NCBI GenBank assembly: GCA_008638375.1
Contig: CM018036.1
Location: 2,268,001-2,332,000 of the forward strand
Direction of reading: 5' to 3'
Source of the DNA: Nyssa sinensis
Lineage: Eukaryota > Streptophyta > Magnoliopsida > Cornales > Nyssaceae
DNA length: 64,000 bases
The translations under genes were made by a program, and so were the position numbers. Below the pieces are notes generated by a model. The model was given only the letters and a program-made list of their open reading frames with translations, was not told where the DNA came from and did no database searches. Shown piece after piece: positions 38,301 through 47,904 of the stretch (position 1 is the first letter of the stretch; the number at the start of each line of letters is the position of its first letter).

Positions 38301-41300
38301 GTTGTATGAACCTGGACATGCCAAATTTACTGAATATGTATTATTTTTTATTGCATGATTGAAATGGTTTTACATGGTTCAACAGAAGTGAATCCATTAA
38401 TTTCTATAAACTAATCATGTTTTTCTTCAATATCATATTTTTTTGGATATTATATCATGTATTAATACTAATTGAAATTTGTTATTATTTTTTCTAATTT
38501 GCTATCATGATGGTTTCCCAGTTAATCTTATCAAATATCCCAAGATTCCCAACCCAAAAGAAATAAAAAGGAATTAAAATTCTTTTATGGGTGATTATTA
38601 GTTCCATGTTTGAGTTAATTATATGCATAAGTAGATTTCAGTTAATCTGTTCATACTGATTTTTTTTTTTCTATAATCAAATTGCAGTGAAGGGTTTGCA
38701 GATTTTGGCAACATTTCCTGGAAGCTTCTTTCCCGTACCAAAATCCATATTTGAGAATATTTTAATGAATTTGATATCAGTCATCACTTTGGATTTTAGT
38801 AAAACATTATTGTGGAAATCGTCATTGAAGGCATTAGTGGAAATTGGCTCATTTATTGATAAATGCGATGAATATGAGAAGGCTCAGAGCTTTGAGGGTA
38901 TTGTTGTAGAGAGGATTGTTTCATTGATGTCTCCTGATGATTTTACTATGCCTTTAACACTCAAATTGGAAGTGCTTTTTGACATTGGTACGACTGGGCA
39001 GAATTTCATGCTGAGAATTGTCAAAGGGTTGGAAAAAGCTATATTTGCCAATTTATTGGAGGTTTATGTATGTCTGATATATGAATCCCCTATTTATTTG
39101 ATTGGAATTTTATTTTTTTCACAAGGTTATAATGTATTGTCTTCACCAAAAGGAATGGATACTTTATCGTTTTTGTGCCATCTTTGGTGTTGTTAACTTG
39201 TTTGAAGATGCATCTCTATGTTTTGGGATATATGCTTTGAACTCAATGAGCAAAATATCAGTACCCTGTAGAAGTAGGAATACCTGTAGCTTGAGCATTG
39301 AGGACATTCCATGGGTTCCTTTTCCTTGTTGATTTTGCATCTATTTTTTGTTTCCTCCTCTAAGTTATATGTGAACCTGTTATCTTCTCAATTTAATGTT
39401 ACTTCAACGTTGCATACTGCTTGTGTAGGTTCATGGGAATTTGAAATCTGCTGAATCCACCATCCAGCTTTTGGAATGTTACTCTAATAAGGTCCTTCCA
39501 AGGTATGCATTTCTCCCCTGAAAATCTCTGCCCCTTCTTCTAGTTCATTATGTTTATTCTAATTGCTGAGGTTTTGCCATATTTTCAACTCTCTACCTTT
39601 GCTATATGCTGCATTTTTTTCCCCAATAATTGCTGTATGTGCAACCCCCTCCCCATTTTTAAAGCAGAACAGGCATTCAAAATTTTAAAATGTCATCTTA
39701 ATGTGGTTTTGTCGGTTGTTTCTTCTTATTGAAGGTGCCTTGATGTAACGAGCAGGTGAAAAAAGTCCCAATCTATCCTTTTTAGGAACAATCATGTTAT
39801 TCCAACAATATTTCACTACCACTTTTATCTTATGGTAGTTAATACTAAATTGTAAAAAACTAGGTGTAGCATGGGGTGGATCATTGTAGTCAATTGTTGC
39901 CACTTGTGCGATAGAGTTGTTGTTACAGAAACTTTGTTTGAGAAACTTCTTGTTAAGGGGCTGGTGGCGGATATTTTTCCCTTTCAAAGAAAATTTTTTT
40001 TTGGGCAACCCCTAGTCAAGAATATAATCTGTACTCTCTCGATCGAAACAACTGAGAGACAGTATGGATTAGATTCAATGGGAAATAGAGGTATGTAATA
40101 AATACTTATAAAAAAAAGAGTTATGTAATAAATAATGACCTATCTTTTTATGCCTTTTATTTATGAAGGTCAATAAAAAAAGAAAGAATATGCCTTGTTA
40201 CAGTGTCTGGGTGCAGCGAAAGAAAATTTAAAAAGGTAAATAAAAAAAACAGATGTACCTTCCACTCCCTGTTCGAGTCTCTCTTCTAACTTTATACATT
40301 ATAATAAACTTTTTTTTTTTTGAGCCATTCACATACAGTAGATTTTTCTGATCTAAATATCTGGGACTTTTGAATGTATAGTCCACAGGGTGACCAAGGC
40401 TGTTAGAAGTGTATGGAGAGGGAGGGATAGTATAAGTATTCATTTTTGTGTTGCACTCCTCTTCTTGTTTTTTCTAAATAACTATTATTTCTGCACGGTT
40501 ATTAATGCTAGTTTGTGCCATTTTACCTAATTGCCTGCTAGTAATCCAAAACACTTGTTGGCATGGACCCAGCTTTCACAAAATTGGTGGTCTTGCGGAC
40601 GTCCCATTCCAATTTGCAGTTAATGTTTGGGAACAAATTGAAAATAGTATGGCTTACAGCTTTCGATTCCCAGAAAAAGTAAGAACAACTTCCGTATTCA
40701 TGCTTTGAATTTTCTCATTAATTCTTAATTAGATGTTTAATTGGTCTTTGTAACATCTTCAAGTTCAGTTTCACATCATTGGGCTGGCTTCAGCGGACAG
40801 TGGTTACCAATGTTGGTATTAATTGAAAGCCCAATTTGAGATGTATTGATTATATATTTACACATCTTCAGGAGCTTCTTGGTGCAATAATGGCAGCTAT
40901 GAAGTTTGCTGTTGGGAGTTGTTCAGAGGAAAGTCAAAGCATACTTATCCAAAAGGCTTTCAGTGTACTCTCTTCAAGTACTTCTGTATTGAAGGAGTCA
41001 ATGTCTGACACCACTGGAATCGAAGCTGAAGGCTTACAAGTTAATCACAACTTAGACAGGTTTTCATGTAGAGATGAATGGATAATCTCATTATTTGCTT
41101 CAGTTATTATAGCTCTTCGTCCTCAAACCCAAATCCCAAATTTAAAAGTAATATTGCATGTATTCATGACAACCCTCCTTAGAGGTCATGTTCCAGCAGC
41201 TCAGGCATTGGGTTCTATAATTAACAAATTGCCCCTGAAAATCAATGCGATGGAGGTTTCAAATAACAGTAGTTTGGAAGAAGCAATGGATATAATTTTT

Positions 41301-44300
41301 AACAGCAGTTTATGGAGTTCCCATGATAATGGTCCTTTATGGAGATGCTGTGGAATGGGTGATGGCAGTGAGGCAGGTCTTAATAGCTTAAGAATAAGTA
41401 ATGTAAACAGTATGTTGCTTCAAATACCTGCAATTGTTGGACTAGCATGGATGGGAAAAGGTTTGCTTATGCGTGGTCATGAAAAAGTAAAAGATATAAC
41501 TATGACCTTTTTGAGTTGCTTATTGTCAGACGGAGATGCTCAGACCTTACCATTGAAGCAGGGTTCATTAATAGACAGTAGTAAGCAGGATGTGCTTCCT
41601 TTGATGAAATCGGCTGCAGATGCATTTCATGTTCTTATGAGTGATTCTGAAGCTTGTTTGAACAGAAAATTTCATGCAATCATACGACCACTCTATAAGC
41701 AACGCTATTTCTCTACCGTGATACCCATTCTGGTATCTTCAGTGGTGAAATCTAATTCATCAATCACAAGGTACATATAGACATAGTTTAGGAATCTTCT
41801 TGTGTTTTGTAGCTTGACATTTCTTCTTAATTCCCTGTGAAATTTACACGTAGGTTTACAAAGGATGCTGAGTTTTACATCTGTGTCTTAGTATTCCTTT
41901 TCTGTTGCATTGTAAGATGATTGAATAATTCCCAACTAGATTTGAAATCATAACACAGATTGTTGATTCTAATTAATACTGAATGCAGATGGTTCTTGAT
42001 GAACTAGTTAATGTTTTAGCTTCATCTTGCCTAATACTGTTGGATTATATGTTTTATCACTTAGTAATACAAACCCTTTAAGTTATATGCTTTATTGATT
42101 AAACTGCAGCTCATCTATATTATGCCTTAGAATATTAGGTCGTTTCCTAAATGGACATGACAAACGGAATTTTCGTCATGCATTTTTATTCCAACAGATT
42201 TTTTTAAATTTTTTTTTTTATTGGGGTCGTAGTGGGAAATTGTTGCTCCCAAAGTCTGCCTTGTTGCTTAATGCCCATATCACATCATCAGTTATTTTGC
42301 ATAATACTTCATTAATTTTAAAAAATGTTTTACTACTATGATGGATTGTGTTTATATCTGCCAACCTGGACATTGATATGCCAATCTAGCAATGCCATGC
42401 AAACATGTGAATATCCTGATTATTATCTCTAAACGTTGTGTATTTGATTGTTGTCATGCTTTCAGTTTGCTCCAATCTATTGTTACATTAGAAGATAGAT
42501 ATATCTTCTTATGATAAACCATTATTAATTATGGATCTGGTTGGATGTTGATCAGCCTGATTAATACCCACTATAGTTGGTAAAAATTGATGTACACAAA
42601 ACATGATGGACTTAACAGTCACCAATCCTTGTAAAGCTTGTAAATTGGTATGATTTTTTTTATAAAAAAGATGGAATGGCGTAGTTCTTGGTTGATTCAA
42701 TTTTTGTTTTGATTTTTTGTGAAACTTGCATTTGATTTCAGATTCATGCTTTATCAAGCTTTTGCACATGTTATATCTGATACTCCACTCAGTGCTATCT
42801 TGAGTGAGGCCAAGAAGGTTAGCATCGAATAATATCAAAACTTCTAATCAGATCTTATGTCAGTCATTTTTTGTTGAGTTTATTGAAATTAAATACCTTC
42901 CTGTTTTGCAGCTCATCCCCATAATACTGGATTGCTTATCCATGTTGAGTGAGGATATTCTGAATAAAGATATAATCTATAATGTTCTGCTAGTCTTATC
43001 TGGAATATTGATGGACAGAAATGGTAAGATTGTTGTTTTTTTGTTGGTTAAGACATTGCTTTAAAACTATTATGATAAATGTAAATGCCAACTATTTTTT
43101 CTCTATAAATATGTACTTATTCTTGTCCTTGTAAGATTCCAGAATTTATAAAGGAAAATGCTACTGTCACTTAAAATTTATACAAAACTATTTCTACAAG
43201 ATATGGGACAAATCACTTATTACCACATCGGTTTGTAAACAATATTTGTGAAATTTATTAGTTTGTATAGCGCTACTTATTTGTAAAAGAAAGATGAGAA
43301 CTTATATATATATACTATTTATAATTTATTTCCCCCCCCTCCCCCCCCCCCCCCCCAAAAAAAAAAAAAAAGTTAGCCATGAAGCATTTTTCATCTTTGG
43401 AGTTGATTTTACTGTAAAACTATTATTATAGGGCTCTCATGACCATTTAGGACTTCAGTTTTTGATTCTATAAAACGGTTTGTTTTGCATGGTTTAGTCA
43501 AACGCAAGTTGGAATAGAGCAAATAATTCTTCCTCTTGTGGGGCAGTTTGGTTATGCTCCTGGTAGAGTTGGCTCTACTAAATTCGGGAGTGACTAATTT
43601 GAGGGAGTGTTTGTTGTAGCCCTCGAGATAATGGATATTGAGAAATTTGGGAGACTTATTGGAGAATTTCCATTTCTTGTGTGTGTGTGTGGGTTTTTTT
43701 TTTTTTTTGGGGGGGTGGGGGGGAATGATTTGGGATTTTTGAACTTTAGGCTTAGATTTTTCTAGAAGTGGAGTGCACTCTTGAGTTTTTGTCTTGGTTT
43801 GTATTATTGTTTTTTTAATTAACTCCGCTGTAGTGATATGCCTTTTATCTTCTCCCATGGATGCTGTCTAGTGTGAATGAGAATCATACATTAAATGTGG
43901 CTCGAATCCCTAATCTGCTCAAGAAATATGCCTGTAATCCCTAATTCAAGAGGTTTAACCAAATCAAGAATCTCCTAATCCCTGATGTCAATGCTGTAAC
44001 CACAATAACCCTTACCATTGCTTTTGGCTCAGTTGATCAGATTAGACATCTACTTCTGTATTACAATGACTTCTAGTTTCTTTCAGATCAAAGAGATGCT
44101 CCTGTCTCTCCTTTGTGGCCAATCCCCACCATAAAATTTGAAGGTGGCAATTATGTTCCATCTCTGTTAATTAACATGTAATCCTGTCTCACCTAGTTTC
44201 CACAAAAGCAACGATTAAATTTGATATGATGAAAATACGGTGGGGGCTGCATCCAGATGAAATGACTGGGGGAAATTTTTTAGAAAACATATCCCTGCTG

Positions 44301-47300
44301 GTCGATAACGAAATGCCAGAGAAATTTTTTAATTGTTGAGACTCCCAAATGCAACTGCATTTTCAAATTTGCCTCTTCCTGCATCTATTTTAGAAAAAGA
44401 ATTTTGTTCTTCTTCTCTCTGAACAGAATCAGATCCTCCTATACTGGGAATTCTTATCTGAGAAGGAGCCAAGGAGGTGGAATTTTTTGAAGCCAGCTGC
44501 TATTCAACCCCCTCCTCCCCCCCCACCCCAAAGAAAAAAAAGGAAGAAAAAAAAAAGAAAAGGAAAAAGAAAACTCACATACACAGAATAATAATTCTAA
44601 GGTTTTGTGAAATAGAAGCAAAGGATTAACGAAGGAAATGATTCTTGGTCCTGCTGGAACTCTTGCTTATGAGAAATGCAAAGGGTGATGCCCTTCCCTT
44701 TTCACTGGCAGGTTTGGCATGAATGGTGCCTGGGATGTGTTTTCTATAATATTTTACTTCACATACACAATCTAACTTCCAGTAATATGATGTCATGGAT
44801 TCTATTCATGGAGTGCCTGTGATGCACCATCCATATCCTTGTCGCCTCAGCCCATATTATATTTATTGCTGTGGCATATGTTTCCATAACAGATTCGTCA
44901 CTAGCATAATTGCATTTTCCACAGATGAATTGTCTACTGTTTCCCTAGTTGTGAAAATTGAAGATAATTGTCATACTCCTTTCCATGAAATATTTTCTTT
45001 TAGGCTGCAATCTATTTTTACAATATTGTTCATCCAAGTTCCACTGTCGACTCATGCATGCAGGACAAGAAGCTGTTGCAGAGAATGCACATATCATTAT
45101 TAGTTGCCTTATTGGGCTCATCTCCTACCCCTATATGATGGTATGATATCTTTCCTCAGGACATCTAGTGATTTTGTTGCTGGGAGTAGCCTTCAATGTA
45201 TTGTACATAAATAAATTGATTTCTTGTGGTGGAGGCCAAGAACACTTTGCAAAGGCCTTAAACAACACAGGCCAGTGGGAAGCAATGAGGCTAACCACCC
45301 TCCCCCCCCCCAAAAAAAAAACGAAAAATAAATAAATGTAATAGTGGGACCCCCTTCCTGCGTATGCGCCTTTATTTATATTCTTTCACCCTTTATCCTT
45401 TCCATAAAACTATGTATATCATCTATTTTCATTGTTTCACCAGTCATTGTTGGCTTAGTGATGTAGGACATTTTTAGTAACTTGAATTAATCTAAAGCTG
45501 CTAACAGATGGTTTTATTGGTGGGTTTTAGTTTCAAAAGCTTATAGGTTTACTGTTATAAAAAGCAGAATAAAAATTGTAGGCTCTGAGAGTATGTTGAA
45601 ATTGTAGTGGTAAATCATTTTATTACATTGGAGACTATCAATTGTTAAAATGTTTTGTTAGATTGCTCCAATTTATTTGTGGAAGTTCACTGTAGAAATC
45701 TTTATGCTTCCATGGGTCATTTTCCTACACTGTAATCATGCCAATTTGTTGTGTGAGTGATAATAAAGCATAATAGAGTGGTGTGCATGTGTGTATGATT
45801 TCAGAACACCTTAGAACTTTTTCTTTTGCAGCTTTGACTTCTTTTCCAATTGATTAGATTATTTCAAAAATAATGAAAAACTTGTTAGCGTGCATAATTG
45901 CATAAATGCCTGCTCTACCAGATGAATGTTCTTTTTGAATAAAAAATAAATGCTCTAATATGTTGGTGAAATATTTACTCTCTAGTTTAATTTTGTTCCC
46001 AGGAACATTGGAATATTGGTATAATTGCAAATTTTTTAGAAATTCAAAGCTTTTCTATAAACTTTAAAAAAGGTATCTCAGCCAGGATTGAAGATCCAGT
46101 CAATGCTTCAAAAAAGGATCAATGGGTCTATGGATCATGAAAACTGGGACACTTGTTTTAGCTAGTTCTATGCATTTCCTTTTCATGAGAGCATTCTCCA
46201 ATCCCTCCATATATCTAATGAATAACATTACAAAATTGATGCTCGTTTTGGCTGGTTCAATGCAATTTTTTTTTTTAAATCCGTTTATTATGAAATGCTT
46301 ATGAGTTTTTTTTTCTTCATGTGAGCCTTCTCCAATCCCTCCATATATCTTATGAAAGAACATTACTATATTATTTTAAAAAATTGTAGTCTTTTTTCCT
46401 TATTGTTATCCCCCATTCGATTTTTGACAAGAGAGACTTGGAATTTGAAAAGATGGACCTGGATCCAGTCCTTGTCACCATTTGACTTCAATTTTCAGTT
46501 TGATTACATTCTTAGATGTCATGCTTACAAGAAGTTTTAGAAACCTATGTTAACATTCCAAAGGTTGCTTATGGTTTGTGGAGTAATTGGAATAGGATCC
46601 TGAATTTAGAATATTGTTGCAGGGAGTGCTGCCCAAATATTGAATTTTGTTAGAAAAGTTGGAAATAGAATTCTTTTGGAGATATAACTGAGAAAAGTAA
46701 CTACTTATCAAAAAAAAAAACTGAGAGAAGTTACAAGGATTTGAGAGATGAAGTAAAGGCCAAAGAGTGGGCAGAAACGAAAGAATACCACCTCCTAACT
46801 ACCACCATATATTGTTAATTATATAATTTGTAACTTCACATATCACTAATTCTGAAATTTTTATTCAATAAAAAACCTAGGTTTCATTTCAAATTCCTTA
46901 AATTGAATGCACCCAAATAGATTTTTTTCTTTCTAAATTTTGTTTTTCTAGATTCTACCTGTTTTCACTATAACCCATTCATATAGAGAGCTTTCTATTA
47001 TTTTTCATTTTAATATAGGAACTAAATTGTTTAAAATTTATTTCACAGCTTCATTTGATATTACTTCTTGACATGTTCAGATTGTTCGAGAGACAGCAAT
47101 TCAGTGTCTTCTTGCCATGTCCCAGTTGCCCCATGCAAGGATATACCCCCTGAGAACACAGGTTGTCTTTTAGTACATGAATGTTGATCAGAAATTCCAT
47201 ATTTGTATTTCTTTTCAGTTTTCACCATTTGGGCAATCCTTAAGACTAATAATTTTGTACCCCTCGGCATTTTATGTTTCTAATGGTATTAGTAAGTTGC

Positions 47301-47643
47301 AAACGGTGGATTCAATAAGTACTTTTGTTTCGACTTAATATTTCTCTCTCTCTCTCACACACACACTGTTGAGTGTGTGTGTGTGTGCTTGTGTTTGAAA
47401 TTTAATATTTTCACTGTTAGGTACTACGAGCTGTATCAAAGGCTCTTGATGATCCAAGGAGGGCTGTTCGTCAAGAAGCTGTCAGATGTAGGCAAGCCTG
47501 GTTAGAGCCACTGATCTGTATTGCTGCTGCTTTACACTAGTTTAAATGTTTCTTTTGAAGGTGAAATTTGATATTTGTTTTCAATCGGTCTATGTGGTCC
47601 ATCATACAGGGCATCAATTGCATCGAGAAGTCTTAATTTTTGA
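12054..47643 (+). CDS. MMS19: MMS19 / MET18 nucleotide excision repair protein homologue, cytosolic Fe-S assembly targeting factor, complete, 20 exons
   Basis: Exons: 12054-12125, 12569-12631, 13053-13107, 20164-20261, 22297-22455, 23156-23215, 29223-29411, 34081-34134, 35822-35908, 36043-36760, 38688-39067, 39429-39502, 40573-40678, 40872-41770, 42742-42817, 42912-43023, 45064-45140, 47081-47161, 47421-47500, 47610-47643. They sum to 3474 nt with every phase matching, giving 1157 residues and a TGA stop. The N-terminal MMS19 domain spans about residues 45-310 (HIVELLARFFPDPLGPLASF is typical). HEAT repeats of the C-terminal domain run to the end (RQEAVRCRQAW). In the known family the protein docks with CIAO1 and CIAO2/AE7 to hand Fe-S clusters to XPD-type helicases, polymerases and DNA glycosylases. 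Introns 3, 6 and 7 are 4.7-7.1 kb and full of transposons, yet no exon is disrupted. Confidence 0.95.
12165..12292. repeat. 128-bp element with 16-bp terminal inverted repeats in MMS19 intron 1
   Basis: CTCTGTTTGGTTGCTG at 12165-12180 faces CAGCAACCAAACGGAG at 12277-12292, with one mismatch. It begins 40 bases after the exon 1 donor. It could be a very short MITE or a hairpin. It has no coding content and no clear target duplication. Confidence 0.6.
12738..13017. mobile_element. MITE with GGCCATCTCCAA-type inverted repeats
   Basis: GGCCATCTCCAATGGTTACT at 12738 is mirrored by GAGTAACCGTTGGAGATGCC ending at 13017. The 280-bp interior is AT-rich with no coding potential. It sits in MMS19 intron 2, ending about 35 bases before exon 3. 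The superfamily is uncertain; the length and inverted repeats are those of a MITE. Confidence 0.75.
13227..14176. mobile_element. Non-autonomous MULE-like element with a perfect 9-bp target duplication
   Basis: The 950-bp element is flanked by AGGGCGAGT on both sides (13218-13226 and 14177-14185), a perfect 9-bp direct repeat as made by Mutator-like transposases. The ends are imperfectly inverted (CAGTTTAGTTAAAG against AGTGTTGTCAAAG). Subterminal zones are packed with GGCG/CGCC units, and the core is AT-rich with a (TA)n at about 13337. It lies in MMS19 intron 3 and has no transposase. Confidence 0.75.
14316..14375. repeat. CT and TG microsatellites
   Basis: A short (CT)n run at about 14322-14338 is followed by a (TG)n run at about 14356-14374 in MMS19 intron 3. 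They are simple repeats with no further signal. Confidence 0.85.
15080..16400 (-). mobile_element. Degenerate L1-type LINE fragment (lineage 2)
   Basis: Read on the minus strand, 16242-16057 encodes NDVAFENITLLGEWLCKEHD, an altered form of the ALLGKWLWRF-type block downstream of the reverse transcriptase in plant L1 ORF2. Further along, the frames resemble the terminal zinc-binding region (KVNINEILHVRRSKK), broken by many stops. This lineage differs from the other LINE copies in the window. It is 5'-truncated and non-functional. The ends are approximate. Confidence 0.6.
16584..16782 (+). mobile_element. tRNA-derived SINE with A and B boxes and a poly(A) tail
   Basis: TTTGGCCGAGTGG (A box) and GTTGCAAGTTCGACTCCC (B box) are correctly spaced for a tRNA-derived promoter. 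The body ends GGGATTAGTCGAGGTGCGCG...GGTCCGGACACTCGACTAT and a 12-base A run at 16771-16782. This 3' body is characteristic of the widespread plant Au-type SINEs. It lies in MMS19 intron 3, in sense. Confidence 0.85.
16858..18765 (-). mobile_element. L1-type LINE, 3' portion (RT C-terminus to tail)
   Basis: The minus strand encodes VEVSHLLFASDILIS (RT catalytic FADD changed to FASD) at about 18740, then SKLGVDLRTSE, YLGLPLGASVRS, and the LDWEVEEVVNLLEVLDRSR and FSVRSYYKEL blocks of plant L1 ORF2. The 3' end passes through a (TA)n(CA)n microsatellite (16937-16880 read backwards) to ATTTACTTATAATAAAAA at 16858. Stops and frameshifts show that it is dead. It abuts an inverted 5' portion of the same kind of element at 18770. 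Confidence 0.8.
17351..17745. repeat. 198-bp tandem duplication inside the LINE
   Basis: The segment starting CCCCTCTTTCTTGCAA at 17351 recurs at 17549, and both copies run through GTAGGACCTCA and end at CATTGTATCCCCCCTCCCC. The copies differ at a modest number of bases. The duplication lies within the 3' portion of the minus-strand LINE, so it arose after or during insertion. Confidence 0.85.
18770..19215 (+). mobile_element. L1-type LINE, inverted 5' portion (endonuclease-RT linker and RT start)
   Basis: The plus strand encodes the linker and RT N-terminus: LLKAEEILWSKKSRAL, then ENLNLVSLNGKEVVGLESPF, then LKLCDGDKA-GPI, the usual KAPGPDG site. This lies upstream in the element of the minus-strand portion ending at 18765, so the two halves are head to head. 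The interior has several stops. Confidence 0.75.
20262..22296. other. MMS19 intron 4
   Basis: No exon, transposon ORF or RNA gene was recognised. It contains a (TA)n tract at about 21703-21728 and otherwise T-rich intron sequence. Confidence 0.6.
22523..22883. mobile_element. 361-bp TIR element with reiterated CGGACAC/CGATAC ends, inserted in the first exon-5 copy
   Basis: CCTATGA flanks the element at 22516-22522 and 22884-22890. The ends are inverted: CTAAGAAGCACGGATAC against CTATGAAGCACTGGATAC. Next to each end lie short GGACAC/ACGATACGACACG repeats. The core is AT-rich. The uninterrupted duplicate downstream (TAATACATATGAGAATAAAC at 23061) shows the pre-insertion state. Related copies are at 26651-27211 and 55850-56376. 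Confidence 0.75.
22908..23089 (+). pseudogene. Partial duplicate of MMS19 exon 5 and flanking intron (pseudoexon)
   Basis: This matches 22354-22522 plus 22891-22907. It contains the second half of exon 5 (GGTATGGTTA...CAGTTGCCCAGTCTT) and the following intron bases. The copy has two 2-base deletions inside the exon part, and the donor AAGGTATA has become AAGATAAA, so it can no longer splice as exon 5 does. It lies in intron 5, between the true exon 5 and exon 6, in the same orientation. The breakpoint is AAATGAT joined to AAAAGTA at 22907/22908. Confidence 0.88.
23661..26145 (-). mobile_element. 5'-truncated L1-type LINE (RT to 3' end)
   Basis: Read on the minus strand from 26145: FNEEEVLGALDGCDRDKAPG, NASFIALIPKKEG, RDFRPISQVGSIYKMLSKVL and SQNAFVEGRQILDAVL, then the catalytic FVDDTIIF at about 25310, INLAKSSI, YLGLLLGAYVRSSA, the GKWLWRFGVENSALWRDIVA block near 24750 and the terminal region. 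The 3' end at 23661 reads TTATATATTACTTTAGTTAT followed by an A-rich tail. Frames are broken at several points. It lies in MMS19 intron 6, antisense to the gene. Confidence 0.85.
26651..27211. mobile_element. Second copy of the CGGACAC-ended TIR element
   Basis: It starts CTATGAAGTACATTCTATTTTGG and ends TATATCTGTATTTCTTAG, matching the two ends of the 22523-22883 element in inverted order. Subterminal zones hold TTGGACATGTCCCCGACATG and GTGTCGTATCGGTATCC units around an AT-rich core. The flanking 9-mers match poorly, so the target duplication is uncertain. A LINE fragment begins immediately after it. Confidence 0.65.
27213..28890 (+). mobile_element. Degenerate L1-type LINE fragment, sense to MMS19
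   Basis: The plus strand begins at the RT catalytic region (YCL-TT-LFF...) and continues through YVSRFVFGCF, HALLGKWLWHFVVEHQAR at about 27780, the zinc-binding region around 28480 and a 3' end CTTTACTGATAAAAAAATAAA at 28868-28890. Many stops are present. It includes a GGAAGA hexamer array at 28446-28482. Confidence 0.75.
28446..28482. repeat. (GGAAGA)n microsatellite within a LINE
   Basis: About six uninterrupted GAGGAA hexamers lie in the former coding part of the LINE. They would encode alternating Arg-Lys in one frame. This is an expansion of a simple motif, not a gene feature. Confidence 0.9.
30841..30965 (+). mobile_element. 5' LTR (3' part) and primer site of a gag-bearing LTR retrotransposon
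   Basis: The stretch TTATAATTGGTATGAGATAC...TTTAGAATTTGTTA...TTGCATCA aligns with 32886-33010, as expected of paired LTRs. It is followed at 30968 by CTGGTATCAGATTTCAGAG, a fair match to the tRNA-iMet primer site. Then comes a short gag-like frame (ELRGQIQHARQLVDQANNPG) to about 31180. The upstream limit of the LTR is unclear; a C homopolymer lies at about 30821-30840. Confidence 0.6.
31180..32360 (+). mobile_element. 5'-truncated L1-type LINE inserted into the LTR retrotransposon
   Basis: The plus strand encodes KIHLVQWDKVNLQFSWGGLG, KAWLGKWLWRYVVEDRVLWR, VRFWEDAWFSDRPLKEQF, then the zinc-binding ASQLVSRCCMCKSELESVGHLL-type block at about 31930-31990 and WERNKMIFEG-like residues. A G homopolymer lies at 31624-31644. 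The 3' end passes a (TA)n and stops at CTTTACTTATCAAAAAG (32350). Gag-like sequence resumes directly after. Confidence 0.8.
32361..33010 (+). mobile_element. Gag remnant and 3' LTR of the split retrotransposon
   Basis: Frames at 32480-32720 encode YVNGLQLVI and then VRDAYQLALKVEAQLAHDFS, the usual retrotransposon gag C-terminal pattern, with stops between. The region 32886-33010 repeats the 5' LTR sequence (GTTGGATTATAATGCTA, TTTAGAGTTTGTTAGTC). No pol is present, so this is a non-autonomous or internally deleted element in MMS19 intron 7. Confidence 0.6.
34135..35821. other. MMS19 intron 8
   Basis: T-rich intron sequence without a recognisable transposon or RNA. The open frame at 35116-35538 on the minus strand is lysine-rich low-complexity translation and is not supported. 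Confidence 0.6.
37211..37968. mobile_element. Non-autonomous TIR element with GGTTTTAAAT ends and CGG/ATCGG arrays
   Basis: Ends are inverted: TTGGTTTTAAAT at 37211 and ATTTAAAACCATG ending at 37968. ATGCCAAAA (37201-37209) and GTGCCAAAT just outside agree at 7 of 9 bases, consistent with an aged 9-bp target duplication. Subterminal zones carry repeated short GC motifs (GTATCGG, AACGGC, GTAATGG), and the core is AT-rich. It lies in MMS19 intron 10 with no coding content. The architecture parallels the 13227-14176 element. Confidence 0.7.
39503..40572. other. MMS19 intron 12
   Basis: No gene or clear mobile element was found. The acceptor for exon 13 was placed at CCCAG before 40573 because only that site matches the phase left by exon 12. 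The nearer-upstream CTGCTAG (about 40540) would break frame. Confidence 0.6.
41771..42741. other. MMS19 intron 14
   Basis: I see nothing beyond ordinary AT-rich intron sequence. Confidence 0.6.
43024..45063. other. MMS19 intron 16
   Basis: It contains C and A homopolymers at 43331-43372, a (GT)n plus T/G run at 43678-43720 and a C/A/G-rich patch at 44507-44560. No transposon protein or RNA gene was recognised, although the G/C homopolymers suggest decayed repeat material. Confidence 0.55.
45141..47080. other. MMS19 intron 17
   Basis: It contains an imperfect direct duplication at 46155-46365 and otherwise nothing recognisable. Confidence 0.55.
46155..46365. repeat. Imperfect tandem duplication in MMS19 intron 17
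   Basis: TTTTAGCTAGTTCTATGCAT ... TCTCCAATCCCTCCATATAT at 46155-46229 recurs as TTTTGGCTGGTTCAATGCAA ... TCTCCAATCCCTCCATATAT at 46247-46365. The second copy is longer because of an inserted T-rich stretch. Confidence 0.75.
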
Positions 47644-47802
47644 AAAGGCATAGGAGAGTTCTTCCAAGGCTGGCTAGGTAAGACAAATCTTCTACATTGT
47701 GTTTATTGTCTGGAATTATGTCTCAATTATGATAATTTGGCAATAAAATGAAATATATATTCCTTAAATATTTGAAACATCATTTTTTTTGTGGATATTC
47801 GA

Positions 47803-47904
47803 CAAGCTCTAGGTTGATTGGTACCTGCACCTCCCCAAATGGGAGGTTGAGGGTTCAAGTCGCGCAAGGGGCAAAGCATTTGTGTGTGTGTGTGATTTTT
47901 TTTT
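47803..47904 (+). mobile_element. tRNA-derived SINE (family with GT-rich tail)
   Basis: AAGCTCTAGGTTGATTGGTA (A-box region) and GAGGGTTCAAGTCGCG (B box) are followed by a (TG)n tail. The same body appears on the minus strand at 54562-54690. It lies just downstream of the MMS19 stop, in a probable 3' UTR intron, and abuts the tail of a minus-strand LINE. Confidence 0.75.

Noticed and set aside
40505..40572. Earlier start for MMS19 exon 13 at CTGCTAG (about 40540)
   Set aside because: It leaves the wrong phase after exon 12; the CCCAG acceptor before 40573 fits and gives the expected FHKIGGL start.
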